A stretch of DNA of 64,000 nt, taken from the NCBI GenBank assembly GCA_045651985.1, contig JAZRTK010000010.1, positions 24,328 through 88,327 of the forward strand, given 5' to 3'. A model generated the notes under the pieces. The model was not told the origin of the DNA and did no database searches. It was given only the letters and a program-made list of their open reading frames with translations. Each line of letters opens with the position of its first letter. The stretch's first letter is position 1. The position numbers were made by a program, and so were the translations under genes. Below, one piece after another: positions 1 through 7,745 of the stretch. This DNA comes from SIG710 sp045651985. Lineage in GTDB: Bacteria; Bacillota; Clostridia; Oscillospirales; CAG-272.

Positions 1-60
1 AACCTCCTCGCCAAGGCGAGAAAAATCGGCGGCGAGAACAGAGGGAGAAACGTAGATCAT
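1..60 (-). CDS. rpe: Ribulose-phosphate 3-epimerase, N-terminal fragment
   Basis: Only the first 20 codons lie in the window; the gene runs off the left edge. Reading leftwards from the ATG gives MIYVSPSVLAADFSRLGEEV, which matches the conserved N-terminus of ribulose-phosphate 3-epimerase (xSPSxLxADFxxLGEE), the enzyme that interconverts ribulose-5-P and xylulose-5-P in the pentose phosphate pathway. A purine-rich AAAGGAAA ribosome site lies 5-8 bases before the start. It points the same way as ispF but about 200 bases separate them, so it may have its own promoter. The fragment is short, but this N-terminal motif is distinctive. Confidence 0.8.
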   Translation of the reverse strand, partial: MIYVSPSVLAADFSRLGEEV

Positions 61-234
61 TTTGGTTTCCTTTCTTTGATGTGCCAAAGGTCGGGTCAAA
101 TCGACACCGCTCGGCATAAAATATGGAAAAGGGATTAATTTCCGTGGAAAATGAGCGTCTTTTTGCGGGGAAAGGCCGAAGAAAAGCAGGGAAGTGAGAT
201 TTTTTGCGTACTCCGCAAATAACGCAGGACCGAG

Positions 235-266
235 ACCGCCTTATTTGAGGCGGTTTCGTTTTATTT
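235..266 (+). terminator. Hairpin with T-tract reading in + direction
   Basis: ACCGCC and GGCGGT pair around an 8-base loop, followed by a T-rich run (TTCGTTTTATTTTTT). The T-run follows the hairpin only on the + strand, although both flanking genes (rpe, ispF) are on the minus strand. Either it weakly ends ispF transcription in reverse or it terminates an unrecognised + transcript from 61-235. I see no convincing gene in 61-235, only two overlapping 24-codon frames without good ribosome sites. Confidence 0.45.
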
Positions 267-737
267 TTTGGCAAGCAGACATACAGCGTGGGCGGCGATT
301 CCTTTTTTTTCGCCCGTAAATCCCAGCTTTTCCTCGGTGGTGGCCTTTACACTGACACAGTCGGCGTCTACGCCTATAGCGTCGGCAATATTTTTTCTCA
401 TCTGTTCAATATAAGGAGCAAACTTTGGCGCCTGGGCAAGAATCGTTGAATCAATATTTGATACAGCGTAGCCGTGGTTGCCTATGATCTTTGCCACCTG
501 TCGCAAAAGCTCAATGCTGTCAGCACCCTTGTAGTGCTCGTCGGTATCGGGGAAATGCTTTCCGATGTCGCCCAGTGCCAAAGCGCCGAGCATTGAGTCC
601 ATTATGGCGTGAACAAGTACGTCCGCGTCGCTGTGACCCAGAAGTCCGACCTCGTATGGAATATTGACTCCGCCGATGATAAGCGGACGACCCTCTGTCA
701 GACGGTGAACGTCGTATCCGTGACCTATTCTGAACAT
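261..737 (-). CDS. ispF: 2-C-methyl-D-erythritol 2,4-cyclodiphosphate synthase
   Basis: Cyclises CDP-ME-2-phosphate to methylerythritol cyclodiphosphate with loss of CMP, in the cytosolic MEP (non-mevalonate) isoprenoid pathway. The 158-residue length is normal. The N-terminal GYDVHR motif supplies zinc ligands Asp9 and His11, HSDADV (from His35) and a further His at 43 complete the metal site, and the C-terminal TTEEKLGFTG segment is the usual nucleotide-contact region. It overlaps the 3' end of ispD by 13 bases, implying translational coupling in the order tsaE-tsaB-rpiB-ispD-ispF. A GGAAGTGA ribosome site inside ispD supports the start. The assignment is secure. Confidence 0.97.
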   Translation of the reverse strand: MFRIGHGYDVHRLTEGRPLIIGGVNIPYEVGLLGHSDADVLVHAIMDSMLGALALGDIGKHFPDTDEHYKGADSIELLRQVAKIIGNHGYAVSNIDSTILAQAPKFAPYIEQMRKNIADAIGVDADCVSVKATTEEKLGFTGEKKGIAAHAVCLLAKK

Positions 738-1510
738 TGGGAATTCACTTCCTTTCGTTCTGTCAAGATCCGCTCGGCGGTTTTAATGTCCCGTGCGGTG
801 GTGATTTTGAGATTTTCGCCGGAACATTCTATCAGCTTGACCTTCTGGTTTATGCGCTCGCAAAGCATACAGTCGTCGGTGGCTTCAAAGCCCTCCTCAC
901 GGGCGGTGTAAGCGGCGGCGCAGTAAAGAGTACGTCGGAACACTTGGGGAGTTTGCGCCAAGCGCACCTTTGTACGGTCAACGGTCTCGGAGATAAATCC
1001 CTTGGAATCGGATATCTTTACCGTGTCGAAGGCGGAAACGGAAGCCGTTGCTGCTCCGTACTTGTAAGCGGCAAGAAGCACCTTTTCTATCTCCTCGGGG
1101 GTGACAAGACAGCGCGCGCCGTCGTGTATAGCAACGAAATCCGCCTTTTCGTCCGTCGCGTTGAATCCGTTCAAGATCGATTCCTGGCGTGTGTCGCCGC
1201 CCTTTACGGCAACCTTAAACTTTGTGATCCCGTACTGTCGGGCAAAGTCCGCGTACCTGTCCACCTCGCCTTCCTTTGCCACCACCACGATCTCGGAGAT
1301 CCTGGGACAGCTTTCAAAGGCAAGCAGGGTGTGGACGATAACGGGCAGACCGCAAATTGTCATCATTTGTTTTGTGACGTCACCGCCTAAGCGTGTTGAA
1401 CTTCCGCCTGCGGCGATAATGGCAGAGACAAAATAGCTGTCTCTTTTGTTGCCGCCCGCGGTGTGAAACAGATCGCCCAGGGTCGAGAAGAATTTGTTTA
1501 TGTCAGCCAT
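725..1510 (-). CDS. ispD: 2-C-methyl-D-erythritol 4-phosphate cytidylyltransferase
   Basis: Transfers CMP from CTP to methylerythritol 4-phosphate, the MEP-pathway step feeding IspE. The CTP-binding signature SAIIAAGGSSTRLGGD..KQ begins near residue 30; later VAIHDGARCLV and RLAQTPQVF are typical of the family. At 261 residues it is longer than most family members because of about 28 extra N-terminal residues (MADINKFFSTLG...), with no internal ATG, GTG or TTG before the signature, so the extension is probably real. The start overlaps the rpiB stop by one base (TAATG) and has no clear ribosome site, so translation is probably coupled to rpiB. Confidence 0.95.
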   Translation of the reverse strand: MADINKFFSTLGDLFHTAGGNKRDSYFVSAIIAAGGSSTRLGGDVTKQMMTICGLPVIVHTLLAFESCPRISEIVVVAKEGEVDRYADFARQYGITKFKVAVKGGDTRQESILNGFNATDEKADFVAIHDGARCLVTPEEIEKVLLAAYKYGAATASVSAFDTVKISDSKGFISETVDRTKVRLAQTPQVFRRTLYCAAAYTAREEGFEATDDCMLCERINQKVKLIECSGENLKITTARDIKTAERILTERKEVNSQCSE

Positions 1511-1971
1511 TATTTCAGCGCGTCGAAATTGCCTTCTTCGGTGGCGGTGATGAGATCAACTCGAGCAGCGTGTCTGCCCCCCTCGAATTCTGCCTCAAGG
1601 AACGCGTTCACAAGGTCCATAGCCACGCCGTAGCCCACAACTCTCGCGCCAAAGCAGAGAACGTTTGCATCGTTGTGGTTTCTGGTCAGTCTTGCGCTGA
1701 ATACGTCGGAGCAGCAAGCTGCGCGGATCCCCTTGTGCTTGTTTGCGCAGAGGGACATTCCGATGCCTGTGCCGCAGATGAGGATTCCAAGCTCACGCTC
1801 GCCGCTCTGTATTTTCGTGCAAAGCTCGTGAGCGACAGCGGGATAAGAGCAGCTTTCTTCGGAATATGTTCCTACGTCAAGGACGTCGTAGCCCGTATCC
1901 TTCAATGACGCGATCACTTGGTTCTTGAGCTGAAATCCTGCGTGGTCGCAGCCGATAACTATTTTTTTCAT
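1510..1971 (-). CDS. rpiB: Ribose 5-phosphate isomerase B
   Basis: RpiB/LacAB-type sugar-phosphate isomerase, interconverting ribose-5-P and ribulose-5-P. Seen: KIVIGCDHAGFQLK at the N-terminus, SYP near residue 42, the GTGIGMSLCANKHKGIRAA phosphate loop, and SARLTRNHNDANVLCFGAR; length 153 matches the family. The Cys in ILICGTGIG is the usual catalytic base. An AAGGAG ribosome site precedes the start. Placed with rpe nearby, it gives the cell a non-oxidative pentose-phosphate pair. LacA/LacB (galactose-6-P isomerase) are relatives, but there are no lac neighbours and RpiB is the better reading. Confidence 0.93.
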   Translation of the reverse strand: MKKIVIGCDHAGFQLKNQVIASLKDTGYDVLDVGTYSEESCSYPAVAHELCTKIQSGERELGILICGTGIGMSLCANKHKGIRAACCSDVFSARLTRNHNDANVLCFGARVVGYGVAMDLVNAFLEAEFEGGRHAARVDLITATEEGNFDALK

Positions 1972-1997
1972 TTTTGTTTTCTCCTTTATGCCGTTTG

Positions 1998-2684
1998 TTA
2001 ATTTCCGTTTTCTTTTTCCGCTCTCGTCCTCTCGGCCTGCGATGGGCGGAGATAAGTGGGAGCGATCAGCTCATCGCTTGTGTACCTGCCCTCGCCGAAC
2101 GCTTTGAGCGCGCACATGGCTACCGAATAGCCGTTCTGATGCATAAGAGGCTCGGGCACGTATTCGTACTTGCCCGTCAGCAGAAACGCGCCGTCACCGC
2201 AGATGCGGACAGGCTCGTTGTAGCTTTTTAGTTCTTCTTCAAGCTCTTCAACCCCCACAGCGCGGTCTGGACAAAGACGCTCAATGTTTCCCTTGCCGTC
2301 ACAGCGGAATAGGGCGTTGTAGACCTGATTTCGCCGAGCGTTCATACAGGGGCAGAGAATACCTTCAAAGGAGCAGAGATTATACGCCAGCGCTTCGAGC
2401 GTTGAAACGCCCACGCAGGGCTTTTCGCGACCAAATGCAAGACCCTTTACCGTTGCCGCGCCGATTCGAACGCCCGTAAACGAGCCGGGACCCTCGGAAA
2501 GAGCGAAAAGCTCTACGTCGTCTACGGTCAGATTCGTTGCTTTGAGTGCCGATTCCACCATTGGGAGCAGGGTCTCGCTGTGGGTGTTTCCCGCGTTTAC
2601 CGTGTAGCAGGAGAGCAGCTTTTTTCCGTCGCACACTGCCACAGACGCCACGACTGCCGTGCTGTCAAGTGCCAAAATTATCAT
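1998..2684 (-). CDS. tsaB: tRNA threonylcarbamoyladenosine biosynthesis protein TsaB
   Basis: Scaffold partner of TsaD/TsaE in forming N6-threonylcarbamoyladenosine at A37 of ANN-decoding tRNAs. The N-terminus MIILALDSTAVVASVAV is the ASKHA fold start, NAGNTHSETLLPM carries the THSE motif, and EGPGSFTGVRIGAATVKGLA is the TsaB-specific glycine loop. At 228 residues it is full length. It overlaps tsaE by 4 bases (ATGA), an arrangement seen widely in Firmicutes, and the AGAGGTG ribosome site sits inside tsaE. The tsaD partner is not in this window. Confidence 0.95.
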   Translation of the reverse strand: MIILALDSTAVVASVAVCDGKKLLSCYTVNAGNTHSETLLPMVESALKATNLTVDDVELFALSEGPGSFTGVRIGAATVKGLAFGREKPCVGVSTLEALAYNLCSFEGILCPCMNARRNQVYNALFRCDGKGNIERLCPDRAVGVEELEEELKSYNEPVRICGDGAFLLTGKYEYVPEPLMHQNGYSVAMCALKAFGEGRYTSDELIAPTYLRPSQAERTRAEKENGN

Positions 2685-3142
2685 ATGTCCGCACCTCTCA
2701 TAAGCTCAATTATGACCTCCCGACTGTCGGGATCGTCAAGGTCATTTTTTCTGATCTCTACCCGATAATAAGCGTCGGGCAGGGCATATTCAATGTTTTC
2801 CGTCCATTCGGTTATGCATATCCCCGCGCGGTCGGCGTAGTCGTAAAAGCCGATAGAGTAAAGATCGTCCTCTCCCGTTATTCTGTAAAGGTCGAAATGA
2901 AAGACGGAAAGAGGCTTTGCCTTGTACTCGTTGACAAGCGCAAAGGTTGGAGAGCGCACGGTGCTCTGAGGAGCTATTTCACCCGTAAAACCGCGCACAA
3001 ATGCGGTCTTGCCAACGCCCAGGTCTCCATATAGTGCCACAAAGTGAGGTGCGCTTGCGTCTTCCTTTATAATTTTTGCCAACTCCGCACCCAGAGATTC
3101 GGTCTGGGTTGCGGAATCGGTGATTTTCCTGAAAATAAGCAT
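2681..3142 (-). CDS. tsaE: tRNA threonylcarbamoyladenosine biosynthesis ATPase TsaE
   Basis: P-loop ATPase that drives the TsaBD t6A-forming complex. Walker A GDLGVGKT is at residues 39-46, followed by FVRG and the VRSPTFALVNEY segment; FHFDLYRI, WTENIEYALPD complete the family pattern. I chose the ATG at 3142 (MLIFRKITDSA, 153 residues, normal length) because AAGGACG lies just before it; an in-frame upstream ATG at 3262 would add 40 residues that read through the promoter. It is the first gene of the minus-strand run and is served by a good promoter 31 bases upstream. Confidence 0.95.
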   Translation of the reverse strand: MLIFRKITDSATQTESLGAELAKIIKEDASAPHFVALYGDLGVGKTAFVRGFTGEIAPQSTVRSPTFALVNEYKAKPLSVFHFDLYRITGEDDLYSIGFYDYADRAGICITEWTENIEYALPDAYYRVEIRKNDLDDPDSREVIIELMRGADI

Positions 3143-3172
3143 TTTTTGCGTCCTTGTGAATATAGATAATAT

Positions 3173-3201
3173 ATTATAGCACATTTTTGCGCGGGTGTAA
3201 A
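3173..3201 (-). promoter_or_regulatory. Promoter for tsaE-tsaB-rpiB-ispD-ispF
   Basis: On the minus strand TTTACA, a 17-base spacer and a perfect TATAAT. It lies 31 bases upstream of the tsaE start and about 70 bases from the oppositely directed T-box promoter, so the two operons diverge. Confidence 0.75.
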
Positions 3202-3268
3202 TACAAAATATGAAAATTCTGAAAATAAGGATTATTTCACCAAAGTGTGATTTTTTTGCCAAAACCTC

Positions 3269-3297
3269 TTGACAAAAGGGAAAAAGGATGGTAAAAT
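3269..3297 (+). promoter_or_regulatory. Promoter of the T-box operon
   Basis: TTGACA, 17-base spacer, TAAAAT. Transcription would begin just before the first T-box helix, giving a leader of about 330 bases before the first gene. Confidence 0.75.
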
Positions 3298-3315
3298 GTT
3301 CGTATATTTTTTAAA

Positions 3316-3594
3316 AGCGTTGAAGAAATTATTCGCTTTCCCGAGGGCTACAGAGAGTCGGCGGTTGGTGTGAGCCGATGCGGTAGGTTAAGCGGAGTCT
3401 CGTTTCCGAGCTTGATGCCCGAATGAAAAGTAAGGTGTCACGGTCGCCCCGTTATCGGCTGAGAGCTTAAAGGATTTTACACAGCCGAGAGCTCAAGAGT
3501 GATTCCTTGCCGCAAGGCGGGGTTTTAACAGGGTGGTACCGCGAAAAAGTATTTTCGTCCCTGAGGCTTTTAGCCTTGGGGACTTTTTGTTTTA
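3316..3594 (+). ncRNA. T-box riboswitch leader, probable leucine specifier
   Basis: The T-box sequence AACAGGGTGGTACCGCG is at 3527-3543. Stem I can be drawn from paired blocks GAAG/TTTC (3322/3403), CGCTT/AAGCG (3334/3390), CTAC/GTAG (3348/3383) and TCGGC/GCCGA (3358/3374), with the conserved AGAGAG and GGTTGGTG elements at its top. This leaves the 3' specifier-loop strand GAGT-CTC-G, matching the layout of known T-boxes (four bases, codon, purine, stem), so the codon is probably CUC, Leu, at 3399-3401. The terminator follows at 3557-3594. Uncharged tRNA binding would switch on the downstream pair. Confidence 0.9.
3557..3594 (+). terminator. T-box attenuator terminator
   Basis: GTCCCTGAGGC pairs with GCCTTGGGGAC around a short loop, followed by TTTTTGTTTT. 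Its 5' arm lies just after the T-box motif, so it is mutually exclusive with the antiterminator. Confidence 0.85.
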
Positions 3595-3634
3595 CAATCC
3601 AAGAAAGGAACGCCTTTTTGGCAAGGTGGAAAAA

Positions 3635-5050
3635 ATGAAACAGATATCAATTACGGATGTAACGATCAAGCAGTCGGGCAGGGGAGCAGGCTATCAGCTG
3701 AGCTTTCGCGAAAAGATAGAGCTTGCAAAGCTTCTCGACCGACTTCACGTTGACACGATTGAATTGAATCCCGTTGAAAATATCAAGGTCGATAGCCTTC
3801 TTATAAAATCGGTTTGCTCGGCGGTAAAGGAAAGCGCGGTTGCTGTTCCCGTTGGCATGGACGAGGGCAATATCGACGCTATCTGGGCATCTATGGGCGA
3901 AGCAAAGCACCCGCGTCTTCAGGTACAGCTTCCCGTAAGTGCCGTTCAGATGGAATACATTGCGGGCAAGAAGCCGGCGGCGATGATAGAGCTTATCGGG
4001 GCGCTTGTTTCAAAGTGCAAGGCACTGTGTTCCGACGTTGAGTTTATCGCCGAGGACGCCACAAGAAGCGATATGCAGTTCCTTTCCGAGGCTATAAAAA
4101 CGGCAATTTCGGCAGGTGCGGCCACCGTTACAGTCTGCGACACCGCCGGAACCTCACTTCCTTCGGAATTTGAGGATTTTATTGAGAACATCACCGCAAA
4201 CATTCCCGAGCTTTCGGGAGTTAGACTTGGCGTTTGCTGCTCTGACGCCCTGTCTATGGCAGACGGTTGCGCGGTTGCCTCTATCAAGGGCGGTGCGGTT
4301 GAGATCAAGGCGGCAGCTTACGGAGAAACGACCGTAAGTCTTGCCAATATCGTAAAGATCCTCTCCGCGAAGGCTGACGTGCTTGACACGGCGACCACCG
4401 TCAACGCAACGCAAATAAAGCGTATCACCGACCAAATCGACTGGATGTGCCGCACCGACCGCTCAAAGAACTCTCCGTTCGACAGCGGAGTTCAGAGCGT
4501 GGGCGAGTCGTATCTGAGCGAGCATGACGACCTTACCGCTGTTGCAAAAGCGGTGGCTCTTATGGGCTACGAGCTTTCCGACGAGGACAACGTGAAGGTC
4601 TTTGAGGCTTTCCAAAAGATCGCCGCAAAGAAAAAGACGGTAAGCGAAAAGGAGCTTGATGCAATCGTTGCGTCTGCCGCTTTGCAGGTTCCTCCCACAT
4701 ACAAGCTTGACGGATATATGATAAATACGGGCAACATCATCTCCGCCACCGCACATATAAAAATGGCGGAGGACGGTAAGATGACCGAGGGTATCAGCAT
4801 CGGAGACGGTCCTATTGACGCGGCGTTCCTTGCCATTGAGCAGATCGTCGGACGCCACTTCGAGCTTGACGATTTCCAGATTCAGGCTGTTACCGAGGGC
4901 AGAGAGGCTATGGGCGAGTCTGTAGTAAAGCTTCGCAGCTCCGGAAAACTTTATTCGGGCAGAGGAATTTCCACCGACATTATCGGTGCAAGTATCAATG
5001 CTTACATCAACGCCTTAAATAAGATCGTTTACGAAGAAAAAGAGAACTGA
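3635..5050 (+). CDS. Isopropylmalate-synthase-like protein, probably non-catalytic
   Basis: 471 residues with the LeuA/homocitrate synthase architecture: TIM barrel (about 1-280), linker, and a C-terminal LeuA-type regulatory domain (about 350-465) ending GRGISTDIIGASINAYINAL. FIAEDATRSD is kept, but the hallmark DTTLRDGEQ is replaced by DVTIKQSGR (residues 8-16), losing the catalytic Arg and metal-binding Asp, and the zinc HxHND motif is CCSDA (201-205), losing both His. Known LeuA needs these residues, so I infer a leucine-sensing or otherwise repurposed pseudoenzyme. Start ATG 3635 follows AAGGTGGA; a frame opening at 3533 would lie inside the T-box. The next gene starts 15 bases later, so both share the T-box. 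Confidence 0.75.
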   Translation: MKQISITDVTIKQSGRGAGYQLSFREKIELAKLLDRLHVDTIELNPVENIKVDSLLIKSVCSAVKESAVAVPVGMDEGNIDAIWASMGEAKHPRLQVQLPVSAVQMEYIAGKKPAAMIELIGALVSKCKALCSDVEFIAEDATRSDMQFLSEAIKTAISAGAATVTVCDTAGTSLPSEFEDFIENITANIPELSGVRLGVCCSDALSMADGCAVASIKGGAVEIKAAAYGETTVSLANIVKILSAKADVLDTATTVNATQIKRITDQIDWMCRTDRSKNSPFDSGVQSVGESYLSEHDDLTAVAKAVALMGYELSDEDNVKVFEAFQKIAAKKKTVSEKELDAIVASAALQVPPTYKLDGYMINTGNIISATAHIKMAEDGKMTEGISIGDGPIDAAFLAIEQIVGRHFELDDFQIQAVTEGREAMGESVVKLRSSGKLYSGRGISTDIIGASINAYINALNKIVYEEKEN

Positions 5051-5065
5051 AAGGTGTCTTGAAAG

Positions 5066-7579
5066 ATGAATTTATCCTTTTCAACAAGAGGCTGGCAGGG
5101 CTTCAGCTTTGAAGAAAACATAGAGACCGCGACCCTCATGGGCTTTGGCGGAATTGAAATATATAACGTACAGAAAAGCCCCGAGCTTACCGACCGCGGC
5201 GGAGCGTTCCATAAGTATAACACGGCGGCGACCGTAAGACTTTTGCGCGAGAAAAAGCTCCGTATTCCTTGCTTTGACTCCTCCTGCGATATATCCATAA
5301 ACGGTTGTATTGACGAAGCAAGAGCACTCATGAGTATTGCCCGCGACGCTCAGACCGAGCAGGTGTCGGTGGTTGCGCTGTCCGATAATTTTGATAACAT
5401 TTACAAAAATCTTGAAACGCTTCTTTCCGACGCGGAAAAGCTCAAGATAACCATTCTGGTAAAGACCAGCGGAGTTTTCTCGGACACGGCAAGGTTGCGC
5501 GAGCTTCTTGACCGCTTTGCAAGCGATAATCTGGCGGCACTTTGGGACCCCACCCATACCTATTTTGACAATAACGAGACCGCCGATACCACCATTAAAA
5601 ATTTGGGCGCGTACGTGCGCCACGTGCACCTGCGCGACTCGCAGGACGGAAAAAATTACACCCTCATCGGCGAGGGGACTCTGCCTACGGCCGAGGTTAT
5701 GCAGGCACTTGGCTCGGTAGACTATGACGGATTTATCTCTGCCGAGTGGAAGCCCCAATGGATGGAAGATATTGACGACAGGGAGATAATTTTCCCCTAT
5801 TTTGTCAACTACATGAACCGCTTCGATTCCCCTCGCGGAAAGAAAAAGACGCTTTATGACAACAAGACCCACACAGGCCAGTTCGTCTGGAAAAAGGACG
5901 AACTTATCACCGAGACCTTCCCACAGGTGCTTGATCGCATGGTTGAGGAATTCCCCGACCAGTACGCCTTCAAATACACGACACTTGACTATACCAGAAC
6001 CTACAGCGAGTTCCGCGATGACGTTGACAATTTTGCCCGCGCGCTGGTTTCTCTGGGCGTAAAGCGCGGAAGTAAGGTGGCGATTTGGGCTACAAACGTG
6101 CCCGCATGGTATATAACGTTCTGGGCGACCACAAAGATCGGTGCGGTGTTGGTTACCGTGAACACGGCGTATAAAATTCACGAGGCAGAGTACCTGCTTC
6201 GTCAGTCGGATACTCATACTCTTGTAATGATCGAAAACTGCCTTGATTCCGACTATCGCGGCATCATAAACGAGCTTTGCCCCGAACTTAAAGACACGAA
6301 GCCCGGTCAGCCTCTTCATTGCAGAAAGCTGCCTTTCCTGCGTAACGTAATTACCGTTGGATATAAGGAAAAGGGCTGCCTTGAATTCAATGAAGCTATG
6401 GACCGAGCGGACATGGTTCCCCTTGAGCAGGTGAACCGCATGGCATCTCAGGTACGCTCGGACGACGTGTGCAATATGCAGTACACGTCTGGAACGACCG
6501 GCTTTCCCAAGGGCGTAATGCTAACCCACTATAACGTAGTAAACAACGGCAAATGTATCGGCGACCGCATGGACCTTTCCACAGCCGACCGCATGATGAT
6601 ACAGGTGCCTATGTTCCATTGCTTTGGAATGGTGCTCTCCATGACCTCGTCTATGACACACGGTGCTACCATGTGCCCAATGCCTTATTTCTCGGCAAAG
6701 GTTTCCTTGGCTTGCATAAATCAGGAGAGGATCACCTGCTTTAACGGTGTTCCCACCATGTTTATCGCCATGTTCAACCACCCCGACTACAAGAACACCG
6801 ATTTCTCACACATGAGAACGGGAATCATGGCAGGCTCGGGCTGCCCGCCTGAACTTATGAAGCGTGCGGCGCAGGACGATGAGATGCACATGACCGATAT
6901 CGTCAGCGTTTACGGTCAGACCGAGTCTTCGCCTGGAAGTACCATGAGTGCCTGCGGTGACAGCCTTGAGCTTCGCACCGAGACCGTCGGCTACGCCTTC
7001 CCCCACGTTGAATGTAAGATAATCGATCCCGAAACGGGCGAGGAAGTGGGAGCGGGTGTCAACGGCGAGTTCTGCTCACGCGGTTACAATACGATGAAGG
7101 GCTATTATAAGATGCCACAGTCGACAGCGACGACAATTGACAGCGAGGGCTGGCTCCATTCGGGCGACCTTGCCATGCGCGACGAGGACGGAAACTACCG
7201 TATCACGGGACGCTTAAAGGACATGATAATACGCGGCGGCGAGAATATCTACCCCAAGGAAATAGAGGAATTTATCTATACCCATAAAGCTGTCCGCGAC
7301 GTTCAGGTCATCGGCGTGCCCGACAAGAAGTACGGCGAGGAGGCAATGGCTTGTATTATCCTCAAGGATGGCGAGAGTTGCACCGTCGAGGAGATGAACG
7401 AGTATATCAAGAGCCACATGGCGCGCCATAAAGTGCCCAAATATATTGAATTCGTTGACTCCTTCCCCATGAACGCGGCAGGAAAGATACAGAAATATAA
7501 GATGCGTGAGGCTGCCATCGAAAGATTGGGTCTTGCTAACGCGGCAGGCATCGACACTGCAAAAAATAATAATATTTAG
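5066..7579 (+). CDS. Fusion: sugar-isomerase-like TIM barrel + acyl-CoA synthetase
   Basis: 837 residues in one frame. Residues 1-255 form an AP-endonuclease-2/xylose-isomerase-like TIM barrel with WDPTHTYF (160-167), HVHLRDSQ (186-193) and SAEWKPQW (225-232), the positions where the family carries metal and substrate ligands. Residues 275-825 are an AMP-binding ligase: YTSGTTGFPKG (473-483), GQTES (617-621), SGDLA (699-703), GRLKDMIIRGGENIYPKEIE (715-734) and AGKIQK with the expected catalytic Lys807. It closely resembles medium/long-chain fatty-acyl-CoA synthetases. No stop or frameshift separates the halves. Co-transcribed with the LeuA-like gene under the T-box. Substrate unknown; the fusion suggests isomerisation or cleavage coupled to acid activation. 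Confidence 0.85.
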   Translation: MNLSFSTRGWQGFSFEENIETATLMGFGGIEIYNVQKSPELTDRGGAFHKYNTAATVRLLREKKLRIPCFDSSCDISINGCIDEARALMSIARDAQTEQVSVVALSDNFDNIYKNLETLLSDAEKLKITILVKTSGVFSDTARLRELLDRFASDNLAALWDPTHTYFDNNETADTTIKNLGAYVRHVHLRDSQDGKNYTLIGEGTLPTAEVMQALGSVDYDGFISAEWKPQWMEDIDDREIIFPYFVNYMNRFDSPRGKKKTLYDNKTHTGQFVWKKDELITETFPQVLDRMVEEFPDQYAFKYTTLDYTRTYSEFRDDVDNFARALVSLGVKRGSKVAIWATNVPAWYITFWATTKIGAVLVTVNTAYKIHEAEYLLRQSDTHTLVMIENCLDSDYRGIINELCPELKDTKPGQPLHCRKLPFLRNVITVGYKEKGCLEFNEAMDRADMVPLEQVNRMASQVRSDDVCNMQYTSGTTGFPKGVMLTHYNVVNNGKCIGDRMDLSTADRMMIQVPMFHCFGMVLSMTSSMTHGATMCPMPYFSAKVSLACINQERITCFNGVPTMFIAMFNHPDYKNTDFSHMRTGIMAGSGCPPELMKRAAQDDEMHMTDIVSVYGQTESSPGSTMSACGDSLELRTETVGYAFPHVECKIIDPETGEEVGAGVNGEFCSRGYNTMKGYYKMPQSTATTIDSEGWLHSGDLAMRDEDGNYRITGRLKDMIIRGGENIYPKEIEEFIYTHKAVRDVQVIGVPDKKYGEEAMACIILKDGESCTVEEMNEYIKSHMARHKVPKYIEFVDSFPMNAAGKIQKYKMREAAIERLGLANAAGIDTAKNNNI

Positions 7580-7584
7580 TTTTA

Positions 7585-7615
7585 AGATCCCCGACCGACC
7601 CGTCGGGGATCTTTT
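7585..7615 (+). terminator. Terminator of the T-box operon
   Basis: GATCCCCGAC and GTCGGGGATC pair around a short loop followed by TTTTC. It sits 6 bases after the fusion gene, closing the two-gene operon. Confidence 0.85.
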
Positions 7616-7687
7616 CATTGTTTGTCTCCTTTGCGGTCATTGCTTTAATTATATTTGATGATCTTTGAGAAGTCGATAAAATATCTA

Positions 7688-7715
7688 TTGATTTTGTGAA
7701 AAAAACAGGTATAAT
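7688..7715 (+). promoter_or_regulatory. pepT promoter
   Basis: TTGATT, 16-base spacer, TATAAT, 30 bases before the pepT start codon. Confidence 0.65.
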
Positions 7716-7745
7716 ATAAGTAACTTACCCGAAAGGACGGTTTTT

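Noticed and set aside
121..225. Two overlapping 24-codon frames on the + strand upstream of ispF.
   Set aside because: Neither has a good ribosome site or recognisable sequence; kept only as context for the oppositely oriented hairpin.
3533..3634. Upstream extension of the LeuA-like gene starting at GTG 3533.
   Set aside because: It would start inside the T-box motif and include the attenuator, so translation would be blocked by the leader; ATG 3635 with AAGGTGGA is preferred.
5081..6319. Long open frame on the minus strand antisense to the TIM-barrel/ligase fusion (about 412 codons).
   Set aside because: It mirrors codons of a gene with clear family motifs, has no recognisable domain and no ribosome site, and results from the third-position bias of the real gene.
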